From CAZHTS01 sp964535315 (GTDB lineage Bacteria; Chloroflexota; Anaerolineae; Anaerolineales; Anaerolineaceae), in assembly GCA_964535315.1 (NCBI GenBank), contig CAZHTS010000056.1, positions 1 through 28,671 on the forward strand: a DNA stretch of 28,671 nt, read 5' to 3'. Every line of letters starts with the position of its first letter. Within the stretch, counting starts at the first letter, position 1. Both the position numbers and the translations under genes were made by a program. Below are positions 21,784 through 28,671 of this stretch, in pieces. A model generated the notes under the pieces. The model saw only the letters and a program-made list of their open reading frames with translations. It did not search any database and was not told the DNA's origin.

Positions 21784-24651
21784 TCAGGGCTCTTCAAAAG
21801 AGATTTCCACCTGGCAGGTGGTCTCACCGTGGGGCACGATCAGGCGACCGTCACAGGTGTCCAGGTCGTACTGGCGGGGGGCTGCGCCGGGGGTGGTGAT
21901 GCAGACCTGTTGTGCGGGGTTGCGCGCCGGTCCTTCGGTGGGCAGATGGCTGACCCACACCAGCAGTTCGCTGACCCGCCGGGCAGGCAGATGGAAGATG
22001 ACCCGCGGCAGGGTGTGGAGGTTGGGAATGTGCCCCGAAGCGATCTGGAGGCGGTCGCTCTGTTCACCCTCAAGCTGCACTTCGGCTTCCAGCGGTTGGC
22101 CGTTGGCCACCGCCACAAAATGGGCCTGGTGGCTGGGGCCGTCGCGTTCGTCGCGCACCAGCAGCGCCGACATGCGGCGGTTAAAGGCGCCGTTGCGGTA
22201 CAGGAGGAGGAGCATGCCTACGGTCAGCAGACCGGCTGCCAGGGCGCACAGGCGCTGGAAGGCATCTTCCCACAGCCAGGCGTGGATCAGCAGGCCGGTG
22301 AGGTTGACCAGGAAGACGGTCGCCAGCACTACAGGATGGGCGAGAAGGCGGAAAACGCGCCCGGGGATCATTTCGCCCTTGCGCCGGCTGGAATGGATCA
22401 GCAGCGTGGAGAAGATGCCGCCCAGGATGGGAATGGCAATCACGCCGATAAAGCCTAACAGGGCGCTGAACGAATCCGTGCCGGAGATCAGCGAGCGTTC
22501 GGCCATCAGAAATGCGAGCAGAATCGGTGAAATGGACAGCGCCAGGCGGCCATAGCGGTGCGCCAGGAGACGTTTCCACCAGGGTAGTTGCAAGGCGCCG
22601 GGCTTGCCGGGTTCCTGTGCCGGCGTTCCGCCGCCGGTTTCGACCCGTTCGGGCACGGCGCGTTTGCGGGTGTAGCCAAACAACGCCTGATAGCGGGTCT
22701 GCCCGTCGACCTGGGTCTCGACCACCAGCCCTTCGGCGGCCATCAGGGCCAGGATCTCGGCGGCGGTCTGCTCGTCGCCGCCCAGGCAGGCGGCAACGTC
22801 CGCCAGGCTGGCGCTGCGCTGGCGCACCAGCCAGGTGACCAGTTTCTGCTGCGCTTCGTCCAGGGTGAGGAACTGGGCGGCGCTCAGGCCGGTGCGATCC
22901 CATTCGCCTTCGTAACTGACGCTGAGCGAGGTATCGAGGCGCAGGCACAGGCTGTGCGGGCTGGCCTGCACTACTTCGAGCGAGAGGCTTTCGCTGACGA
23001 GGGCATGGCCGGCCAGTTGACCGGTCAGAGCAGCCAGATCCCAGCGTTCGCCGGGGGCGATTTCGAAGCGGCGGGTCTGGTCGCCGCGGTGGACGTCCAG
23101 GCGCAGGCGGGGCTCGTTGTCGACCAGGCCGAGGTAGGTGAGGGTCAGGCGCAGATGCCCGCCGCGCTTCTCGAGCACCAGGCGTCCCTGACGGCGGGGC
23201 AGGGTGATGGTCGGCCTGGAAATGACCGGCAGGCGCTCTCTAACCAGGTTGTATAACGCCATAGAAAGCTGGATGGAGGTCATGCCCATGCTGAGGACGA
23301 CAAAGATGGTGCCCAACACCGGCACCGCCGTTCCCACCACCTGAGCCAGCGGTGCCAGAACCGTGCCGGTTTCGCTGGCCAGCGCCTTGGCATCCAGAAC
23401 GCTGCTGACGACCACGACCCATACGACGTACAGGAACATGGCGGTGAACTGCGCCGCCACGCCGCCGCGCATCAGTGAACGGCCGCTGGGGTCGCGGCGG
23501 ATGACCATGCGGGCGCAGGTGTTGATCGAGAGATGGCCGAAGTAGGAGAGCATGACCACGCCGAAGATCAGGCGCAGGATGGAGGGATCGAAGGGCCGGC
23601 CGCCGACAAAGGGCACGTTCATGCGCGTCAGGTTGGCCGGGTCGATGTGGAAGGCCGCCAGCAGTGAGAGCACCAGGATGATGGCGATGTTGAGCAGGCC
23701 GATGAGCAGCGAGGTGGCCACCGTGGCGTTGAGCGCTTCGCGGATGACGAAGTACAATCCCAGGGCGAACAGCGCCGCCACCCAGACCGCGGCCGGCAGG
23801 CCGGTGACCGTCTCCATCGAGGCGGAGAAGCCCAGGTAATAGGCCTGCACCATGAACAAACACAACAGGAACATACCGACTGAGAAGATCAACGAACCGC
23901 CGTTGCCGAGATAACTGGCGATGACCTTGCCGATGAACGCCTGCCCGTAGCGATTGGTGCCGCTGCGGGTGATCGCTTCGGCCATGAAGGCCATCGTCAG
24001 CACGTTGAACAGGCCGAAGACGATGAGCAGCACGGCGGCGGGCAGGGGGCCCAACCCGGCAAGGACGATGGGCAGGGCCAGGATGCCCGCCCCCACCGTT
24101 TCGGTGAGGGTCAGGGCGAAGACCGACCAGGCGGGCGGCAGGTTGTCCACCCAGCGCCCGACGCCGGCCCATAACCAGCGCAGGCGCTCGGTTGGGGAGG
24201 TCTGCGGCGCATAGACGCCGCTCAGCGGCTGCTGGTAGATGCGCTGGTAGGCGGCGGCCACGGCCTCGTCGTCCAGGGCGAGGGCGGCGCGCAGCTGCGG
24301 CACGGCCTGATGGGTGAAGGTGTACTTTTCGGCGAGATGGTGGATCAGTGCGGCGCGCAGGTTGGCCGAGGTGGGCGCCAGGAAGGCCCACTGCGGCGCG
24401 TAGCGTTCAATATCCTGGATGGAGATTTTGAGCGGCGGGCGTTTGCCCAGGCTGAACGATTCCAGAAACAACAGGTCGTTTTGTTTGGCCTGTTCGGCGG
24501 TCAGGAAACGATCCATCTCCTGGCGCGACAACGACTTGAGATAGGCCGTGCGGTTTTCGATGGCAAACAGCAGGTTACGGGCCCGGCGCAGCAGAAAACC
24601 GGCGAGGATATCGGTGCGACTGATAAAGTCAAATGGCGTGTCCTGAGACAT
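21784..24651 (-). CDS. APC-type transporter / winged-helix / membrane fusion protein, copy B
   Basis: A 955-residue paralogue of the downstream gene with the same layout: soluble N terminus (1-170); APC-like transporter core (171-478); beta-rich domain (479-590); winged-helix-like domain (594-665); proline-rich linker; about four membrane segments (700-820); and a C-terminal beta domain (825-955). Compared with copy A it has a six-residue insertion near 545 (TGQLAGHALVS), a different linker (ETGGGTPAQEPGKPG) and a diverged C-terminal 120 residues. ATG 24651 has AAGGA 7 nt upstream. It is the first gene of the pair. A transporter that also senses and signals (a transceptor) is one possible reading of the winged helix; this is inference. 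Confidence 0.78.
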   Translation of the reverse strand: MSQDTPFDFISRTDILAGFLLRRARNLLFAIENRTAYLKSLSRQEMDRFLTAEQAKQNDLLFLESFSLGKRPPLKISIQDIERYAPQWAFLAPTSANLRAALIHHLAEKYTFTHQAVPQLRAALALDDEAVAAAYQRIYQQPLSGVYAPQTSPTERLRWLWAGVGRWVDNLPPAWSVFALTLTETVGAGILALPIVLAGLGPLPAAVLLIVFGLFNVLTMAFMAEAITRSGTNRYGQAFIGKVIASYLGNGGSLIFSVGMFLLCLFMVQAYYLGFSASMETVTGLPAAVWVAALFALGLYFVIREALNATVATSLLIGLLNIAIILVLSLLAAFHIDPANLTRMNVPFVGGRPFDPSILRLIFGVVMLSYFGHLSINTCARMVIRRDPSGRSLMRGGVAAQFTAMFLYVVWVVVVSSVLDAKALASETGTVLAPLAQVVGTAVPVLGTIFVVLSMGMTSIQLSMALYNLVRERLPVISRPTITLPRRQGRLVLEKRGGHLRLTLTYLGLVDNEPRLRLDVHRGDQTRRFEIAPGERWDLAALTGQLAGHALVSESLSLEVVQASPHSLCLRLDTSLSVSYEGEWDRTGLSAAQFLTLDEAQQKLVTWLVRQRSASLADVAACLGGDEQTAAEILALMAAEGLVVETQVDGQTRYQALFGYTRKRAVPERVETGGGTPAQEPGKPGALQLPWWKRLLAHRYGRLALSISPILLAFLMAERSLISGTDSFSALLGFIGVIAIPILGGIFSTLLIHSSRRKGEMIPGRVFRLLAHPVVLATVFLVNLTGLLIHAWLWEDAFQRLCALAAGLLTVGMLLLLYRNGAFNRRMSALLVRDERDGPSHQAHFVAVANGQPLEAEVQLEGEQSDRLQIASGHIPNLHTLPRVIFHLPARRVSELLVWVSHLPTEGPARNPAQQVCITTPGAAPRQYDLDTCDGRLIVPHGETTCQVEISFEEP
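23480..24550 (-). repeat. near-identical tract shared with copy A (direct repeat, member 2)
   Basis: This is the counterpart of 20560-21630. Short diverged patches separate it from other identical tracts, for example 22160-22330 with 19260-19430 and 22640-22990 with 19740-20090. Confidence 0.85.
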
Positions 24652-24689
24652 GGCGCTTCCTTTATGTGAGTGGCGTTTCCCCTGGTAAA

Positions 24690-24695
24690 ATTATA
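24690..24695 (-). promoter_or_regulatory. -10 box for the duplicated transporter genes
   Basis: Perfect TATAAT on the minus strand in an AT-rich pocket, 39 nt upstream of the ATG at 24651. No convincing -35 hexamer is present at 16-18 nt, so the promoter may need an activator. Confidence 0.45.
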
Positions 24696-24814
24696 TCGTA
24701 ACTGCCTTTATCCCCCGATCATTTTATGCCGTGGAATTTAGTAAGAGACAGGCGGGTGGCCTCAAAAGGAGCGCCTTGTTGGCTGCATACGCCCCGTATG
24801 GACGTCAATAGTCG

Positions 24815-24854
24815 GCCCCGGCCTGTTTTTCTATGCTGAAGCACAGGCCGGGGC
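24815..24854. repeat. 12-bp perfect hairpin in the intergenic region
   Basis: GCCCCGGCCTGT (24815-24826) pairs exactly with ACAGGCCGGGGC (24843-24854) around a 16-nt loop that begins TTTTC. Neither strand has a T-run after the stem, so it is not a standard intrinsic terminator, although it lies after the serine hydrolase gene. Confidence 0.6.
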
Positions 24855-24874
24855 GATGTGGGGTAAAAGATTTA

Positions 24875-24906
24875 ACGCAAAGACGCGAAGGCGCAAAGAT
24901 ACAAAG
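24875..24906. repeat. four tandem 8-bp repeats of the CGCAAAG type
   Basis: ACGCAAAG, ACGCGAAG, GCGCAAAG and ATACAAAG follow each other without gaps. This short-period motif is familiar from intergenic regions of many bacteria, including filamentous and soil taxa. No function is assigned. It lies just downstream of the serine hydrolase stop at 24925. Confidence 0.7.
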
Positions 24907-24924
24907 GATAGCTACGTGGAGGAC

Positions 24925-26094
24925 TTAAAAATGAGCGGCCACGAGTTTTGTGACCCGCTGCAAGAAGAGGATGGCGCGCAGCGCGCCGGCGCCTTCTCCA
25001 CCGTCGCCATTGGTCAGGATGATGATGCCAATGTCTTTGCCGGGGTTGAAGGCGGCGATGCTCGTGATACCCGGATCGCCGCCGCTGTGCTGGATGGTAT
25101 TGCCCAACTGCCAGACAAGCCCGGCCTGTTCGTCCTGAGGAAGCTGTGTGGTCAACATTGCCGCCACGGTGCGCTCTTTGAGAAACTGCTGGCCCTCAAG
25201 CGTTTTGCCCCGGTACATGTAGACTGCCAGCAAGCGGGCGTATTCGCTGGCGCTGGTTTTCAGGCTGCCGTCGGGATAGGTGGGGAAGCCATAGAAACCG
25301 ACCGGCTGGTAGCTGCGGTTCCACCAGGTGTAAGTGGTGGGGACGGCCATGCGTGTTTTGTCCACGTCGCGGTAGAACCAGCGGGTGTACTGCATGCCGA
25401 GCGGCGCAAAGACCTGCTCCTGGCAAAACTGATCGAAGGGCTGGCCGGAGATTTGTTCGACCAGGTAACCGATCAGGCCAAAGCCGACGTTGCTGTATGC
25501 ATATGCTGCGCCGGGCTTTTCGCCGGTAAAGTTCTTTTGCGGGTCGTTGTACCGGCCGCCGGGGGTGAAGTAGGCGCGCAGGTAGTCGCCCAGGGCGATG
25601 GGCGAGTCTTCGCTGCCGGGGGCGCTGAGCAGGGTGTAATTTTCTTCGTAACTGGGGCCGTCCTGGATGCTGGAGGTGTGGGCAAGCAGCATGCGGAAGG
25701 TAATGGGCGTGTCGGGGTAGGCCGGGCTGCGCACCGGAAAGGGCAGGTAGGCGTTGATGTCATCGTCCAACTCAAAGCGTCCCTGGTCGTACAGGCGCAT
25801 CAGAGCGGCGCCGGTTACCGGTTTGGAAACGGAGGCGATGGTAAACAGCGTGTCGCTGCTGACCGCCTGCCGGCTCTGGGTGTCGGCGACGCCGTAGCCT
25901 TTGCTGAAGACGATCTGATGGTTTTTAATCACGGCCACCGATACGCCGGGGATTTTGGCGGCTTCCATTTGTTGTTGGATGGCGGCATCCAGTTCGTCGG
26001 GGATGGGCAGGAGGAGACGGTGCAGGTCGAGGTATAGGGCCAGACCGGCGAGCAACGCCAGGCAGCCGGCCAGAATCAATAGAACTTTGCGCAT
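24925..26094 (-). CDS. beta-lactamase-family serine hydrolase, membrane-anchored or secreted
   Basis: A 389-residue class C beta-lactamase-like fold protein. After an N-terminal signal or anchor (RKVLLILAGCLALLAGLALYL, about residues 2-22) come the catalytic SVSK (88-91, S-x-x-K), the YSN motif (200-202) and HSGGDPG (336-342) in place of K-T-G. Such proteins act as esterases, D-peptidases or peptidoglycan hydrolases outside the cytoplasm; true lactamase activity is rare. ATG 26094 is chosen for the GAGAGG site and the correct signal sequence; a GTG 36 nt upstream is also in frame. It is 40 nt after the HAD-like gene and may be co-transcribed. Confidence 0.85.
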   Translation of the reverse strand: MRKVLLILAGCLALLAGLALYLDLHRLLLPIPDELDAAIQQQMEAAKIPGVSVAVIKNHQIVFSKGYGVADTQSRQAVSSDTLFTIASVSKPVTGAALMRLYDQGRFELDDDINAYLPFPVRSPAYPDTPITFRMLLAHTSSIQDGPSYEENYTLLSAPGSEDSPIALGDYLRAYFTPGGRYNDPQKNFTGEKPGAAYAYSNVGFGLIGYLVEQISGQPFDQFCQEQVFAPLGMQYTRWFYRDVDKTRMAVPTTYTWWNRSYQPVGFYGFPTYPDGSLKTSASEYARLLAVYMYRGKTLEGQQFLKERTVAAMLTTQLPQDEQAGLVWQLGNTIQHSGGDPGITSIAAFNPGKDIGIIILTNGDGGEGAGALRAILFLQRVTKLVAAHF

Positions 26095-26134
26095 GTGAGC
26101 CTCTCGGTTTTGATCGGATGATTGTTTCACGATC

Positions 26135-26650
26135 CTATGTACGCAAGAAGCGGTGAAAAGTTTCCGGGTCGGCGCGGTCGGGCAGGTGGTCGATGCCGGC
26201 GAATTCTTTCACCACCACCGAGAGAATGCGCTGGCGAATTTCCGGGCGGACGCGGGTGATGGTCATCTGCCAGGCGCCGCCCAGACTGCGGCAGTCGTCC
26301 TCCACCAGCACGTCTGGCGCCAGTTCCTCGGCGATGGCGGCGTAGCGCTGGCGCGGCCCGCGGTAAAAAAGAAAACGGCCGGGAAATTCGTGGCGGTGCA
26401 GGATGGCGGCGATGTCCTGTACCTGCGCCGGTTTGCGCTGCGAGGTCAGGTAAGCAATTTCTGCGCCCTGGCTGGCCCAACGGTTCAGCTTGGCGGCGCA
26501 GGCGCCGATGGGAACGTAGCGGCGGTGGTTGAACCAGTCGAACCAGTGCGCAGGGCCCAGCAGGGTACCCTCGGTGAAGACCAGGATCAGCGGGCGGTGC
26601 AGGTCGAGCGCCGATGGAGCGGCGGCGTCATCAAAGCGGATGTGAGCCAT
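26135..26650 (-). CDS. HAD-like protein lacking the usual nucleophile
   Basis: A 171-residue protein with a HAD-like layout. The first strand reads LILVFTEGTLL (21-31), where active HAD enzymes have D-x-D-G-T; here the first Asp is Thr26 or a neighbour and the second is Glu27. The second motif is AYLTSQRKPAQ (67-77), and the last acidic motif is VLVEDDCRSLGG (114-125). The fold match is by pattern only. If correct, normal phosphoaspartyl chemistry is impossible, so a binding or regulatory role is likely. The start overlaps the preceding gene by 20 nt, implying coupling. Confidence 0.5.
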   Translation of the reverse strand: MAHIRFDDAAAPSALDLHRPLILVFTEGTLLGPAHWFDWFNHRRYVPIGACAAKLNRWASQGAEIAYLTSQRKPAQVQDIAAILHRHEFPGRFLFYRGPRQRYAAIAEELAPDVLVEDDCRSLGGAWQMTITRVRPEIRQRILSVVVKEFAGIDHLPDRADPETFHRFLRT

Positions 26651-27569
26651 GTGGGGGTTCCTCAGCCTGGCGTGCGGCGGCCAGTTGTAGATAGCGCAGT
26701 TCGAAATCGTCCAGCCAGCGGGCCTGTTTTTCGGTTTGCAGAAGCGGCCGCCAGTTTTCCAACAAGGCGGCCAGATTCCAGTCGAGCAGGTTGTGCTGTG
26801 GGCGCAGGCAGGCGCGATAGGCGCCGAGCGCGGCGCTGCTTTCCTCGTTGGCGGGGTGGTGGACGACCGCCAGCCAGGCGTCGGCGGCGGTGTTGGCCGC
26901 CAGCGCTTCGAGCAGCAGGTGTTCGCGCCACAACTGCGCCAGTTGTGGCGCAGCCAGTTGGGCTTCGGCCTCCGGCAGCCAGGGGGCGTCGGGGCGGCGG
27001 GTCCATTGCAGGTGAACGGGTGTGGCGTTCAGTGTGGGGGCAGCAGGTGGGTCCGCCAGGCGGGCAACGACGGCGAGCAGGCCGGGGCGGCCGCCGGATT
27101 GCTGGAATTCGACCAGGGCGTCGAAAGGCAGCGGGTCGCTCAGGCGGGTGACCGCGGGCGGCGGGGCGTACACCATCTGCACGCGTTTGACCGTTTGTAC
27201 GTCAGCAGGCAGGAGCGGTTGGAACAGGGTTTGAGCCAGTTCGCTATCGTCCACCAGCGGCGCAAACAGGTTGAACGCCATGCTCTGCGGGTTGAGCAGG
27301 TTGCAGTACAGGCGAAAATCGTCCAGCGGCCAGGCGCGCTGCGCCACCCGCCGCCGGGCAATCTGAAAGATGTGGGCGGTCAGAAAATTCAGCCCGCGCT
27401 GGCCGTCTTCCCAGCGCAGCATGTTGCCGTAACGGCTGCTGTTGCTGCGCCGCGGCCCCACACCACACGGTACCTGCAACACAGCTGCCCGGTACCAGCT
27501 TTGCTGGTAGCGCATGTGCGCCAGAAAAGGGGCATCTTTGGGGTTTTGTGGGCCAATTTCGATGTCCAA
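26631..27569 (-). CDS. PGN_0703-like putative PD-(D/E)XK nuclease-fold protein
   Basis: A 312-residue protein. The N-terminal block RYGNML (46-51), GLNFLTAHIFQIAR (59-72) and CNLLNPQSMAFNLFAPL (89-105) matches my recollection of the PGN_0703 family of putative restriction-like nucleases. In that family a D...E-x-K core follows; here Asp150 in PFDALVEF is present but the second motif reads VVAR (167-170), lacking Glu and Lys. The C-terminal 130 residues are helical and unassigned. The TTG start at 27569 is supported by GGAGG 6 nt upstream. It is first in a possible three-gene unit with the HAD-like protein and serine hydrolase. Confidence 0.55.
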   Translation of the reverse strand: MDIEIGPQNPKDAPFLAHMRYQQSWYRAAVLQVPCGVGPRRSNSSRYGNMLRWEDGQRGLNFLTAHIFQIARRRVAQRAWPLDDFRLYCNLLNPQSMAFNLFAPLVDDSELAQTLFQPLLPADVQTVKRVQMVYAPPPAVTRLSDPLPFDALVEFQQSGGRPGLLAVVARLADPPAAPTLNATPVHLQWTRRPDAPWLPEAEAQLAAPQLAQLWREHLLLEALAANTAADAWLAVVHHPANEESSAALGAYRACLRPQHNLLDWNLAALLENWRPLLQTEKQARWLDDFELRYLQLAAARQAEEPPHGSHPL

Positions 27570-27708
27570 ACGACACCTCCGGGTGGAAAATTGCGAATGG
27601 AACCAGTGTACTGCAAAAGCGGATGGGCGACAAGTTGTGGCGGGATTTGGGCAAAGGATGTGTGAGAATCAACTGACGAAACAGTGATATTCAACAGAAC
27701 GTTTTGTA

Positions 27709-27737
27709 TTTACTATACGTAAAGAATTTAGTATACT
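27709..27737 (+). promoter_or_regulatory. VIT-family transporter gene promoter with direct repeats
   Basis: TTTACT (27709-27714), a 17-nt spacer and TATACT (27732-27737). Both boxes lie in copies of a direct repeat, TTTACTATAC (27709-27718) and TTTAGTATAC (27727-27736). TTTAC-TATAC-GTAAA is also an inverted repeat. A metal-responsive regulator could bind here; none is identified. Confidence 0.6.
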
Positions 27738-27783
27738 GGGGATATCTGGTGCATTCTACTTTGGAGACGAGGAACAAAATTTA

Positions 27784-28542
27784 ATGGCAGCACAGTTGAT
27801 TCCCCAAAAAGGGATAGAGCACATTCACAGCGATGATATTCAGTTGCACACGCTGCAAGACCCGCACAAACAGGCCTCCAGCCTGTCCGAGATCATTCTG
27901 GGGGGGCAAGATGGACTGGTTAACGTATTAGGCGTTATCCTGGGGGTGGCGGCGGCCACCAGCGATCCCCACCTGGTGCTGGTTGCCGGGCTGGCGGCCA
28001 CCTTTGCCGAATCGGTTTCGATGGGCGCGGTGGCGTTTACTTCGACCCTGGCGGATGCCGATTTTTATGAGAGCGAGCGCGCCCGCGAGTTTCGCCACAT
28101 CCAGCAGATGCCTAGCCTGGAACGTGAAGAAATTCGTTCGATTTATCGTGAAAAGGGCTTTGAGGGCGAACTGCTCGAACAAATCGTAGAGACGATCACC
28201 GCCAAACCCGAGGTGTGGGTGGCGGTGATGATGGCGGAAGAGCATCAGCTTACCCCCACCAATCGTTCTCATGCTCTGCGCAGCGCGTTGGTGGTCGGAT
28301 TCTCGGCCATCATCGGCTCGCTCATCCCGCTCGTGCCGTTTGTTTTTCTGCCGGTTACGGCCAGCATGCTGGTGGCGGTGGCGCTGACTGCGCTGGTGTT
28401 GTTCGTCGTCGGCGCTTACAAGGCGCGCACCACGGTGGGGCACCCGACCAAGAGCGGGTTGGAGATGGCGTTGATCGGCACCCTGAGCGCCCTGGCCGGA
28501 TACCTGGTTGGCGTTTTGTTACAAACCCCGACGGTGCCCTGA
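27784..28542 (+). CDS. VIT1/CCC1-family iron/manganese transporter
   Basis: A 252-residue membrane protein. The family N-terminal motif is SLSEIILGGQDGLVNVLGVILGVA (about 33-56), then AATFAESVSMGAVAFTST, a cytoplasmic helical segment rich in Glu (ESERAREFRHIQQMPSLEREEIRSIYREKG; MMAEEHQL) that corresponds to the metal-binding domain of plant VIT1, and three C-terminal membrane segments. Such proteins move Fe2+ or Mn2+ out of the cytoplasm by proton exchange. ATG 27784 has GAGGA about 10 nt upstream and a good promoter. A GCCGGC/GCCGGC hairpin follows (28565-28582) without a T-run. Confidence 0.9.
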   Translation: MAAQLIPQKGIEHIHSDDIQLHTLQDPHKQASSLSEIILGGQDGLVNVLGVILGVAAATSDPHLVLVAGLAATFAESVSMGAVAFTSTLADADFYESERAREFRHIQQMPSLEREEIRSIYREKGFEGELLEQIVETITAKPEVWVAVMMAEEHQLTPTNRSHALRSALVVGFSAIIGSLIPLVPFVFLPVTASMLVAVALTALVLFVVGAYKARTTVGHPTKSGLEMALIGTLSALAGYLVGVLLQTPTVP

Positions 28543-28639
28543 AAGCCGCGCCCGTAGCATAGAAGCCGGCAAGGTGGCCGGCGGTCGTGGAGGGCGGTCC
28601 TACGGCAGACGCCCACACATTCCCGCGCTCATCCTCCAT

Positions 28640-28671
28640 CCCCCGTAGGGGCGACCCTTGCGGTCGCCCGC
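28640..28671. repeat. hairpin repeat cut by the window end
   Basis: GTAGGGGCGACC, CTTGC, then GGTCGCCC: the arms GGGCGACC (28649-28656) and GGTCGCCC (28662-28669) are exact complements. The sequence looks like a dispersed intergenic repeat known to me from Chloroflexota-type genomes; only this copy is seen here. Confidence 0.55.

Noticed and set aside
21735..21827. 31-residue N-terminal extension of transporter copy A
   Set aside because: It overlaps the end of copy B and has no counterpart in copy B, whose start matches ATG 21734.
1..28671. CRISPR arrays, rRNA genes, insertion sequences or transposase genes
   Set aside because: No regularly spaced direct repeats, rRNA-like sequence or transposase ORF was seen on either strand.

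Overview
The window is a GC-rich bacterial chromosome segment with dense genes, many on the minus strand. ATGA overlaps, TTG/GTG starts and consensus-like sigma-70 promoters are common. Gene style, the plant-like cystathionine gamma-synthase, the 8-bp 'CGCAAAG' repeat and the GTAGGGGCGACC hairpin repeat suggest a Chloroflexota (Anaerolineae-like) organism. That assignment is inference; no rRNA or marker gene is present.

Layout. (1) 1-2440 is visibly AT-richer than the rest. It holds a gene tail, a small membrane protein and a DarT/DarG DNA ADP-ribosylation toxin-antitoxin pair, and it abuts the 3' end of a tRNA-Pro(CGG) gene, as a mobile or defence island would. (2) 2566-4404: a SnoaL-like protein, a cupin and an AraC regulator. 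(3) 4388-7389: a TetR regulator with a three-gene ABC-2 export operon, behind a 27-bp palindromic operator. (4) 7488-11138: a divergent cobalamin operon (cobQ-cbiB-cobD) with a long structured leader. (5) 11135-11769: a methyltransferase behind a consensus promoter that carries a perfect 30-bp palindrome. (6) 11772-14732: a metB-like gene plus aspartokinase, preceded by a leader with a methionine-rich small ORF, a strong intrinsic terminator and a mutually exclusive antiterminator. (7) 14746-18788: a SorC-regulated operon dhaL-dhaK-lsrF-VOC, probably a catabolic pathway for an unidentified short sugar. (8) 18873-24651: two tandem 950-residue membrane proteins that join an APC-type transporter, a winged helix and a second membrane domain, with mosaic near-identity. 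(9) 24925-27569: a serine hydrolase and two proteins resembling a HAD phosphatase and a PD-(D/E)XK nuclease, both lacking expected catalytic residues. (10) 27784-28542: a VIT-family metal transporter, then a hairpin repeat cut by the window end.

The two signals most worth following are the putative methionine attenuator upstream of metB-aspartokinase and the duplicated transporter/winged-helix fusion proteins. The Dha/LsrF operon without a DhaM and the orphan 30-bp operator come next.
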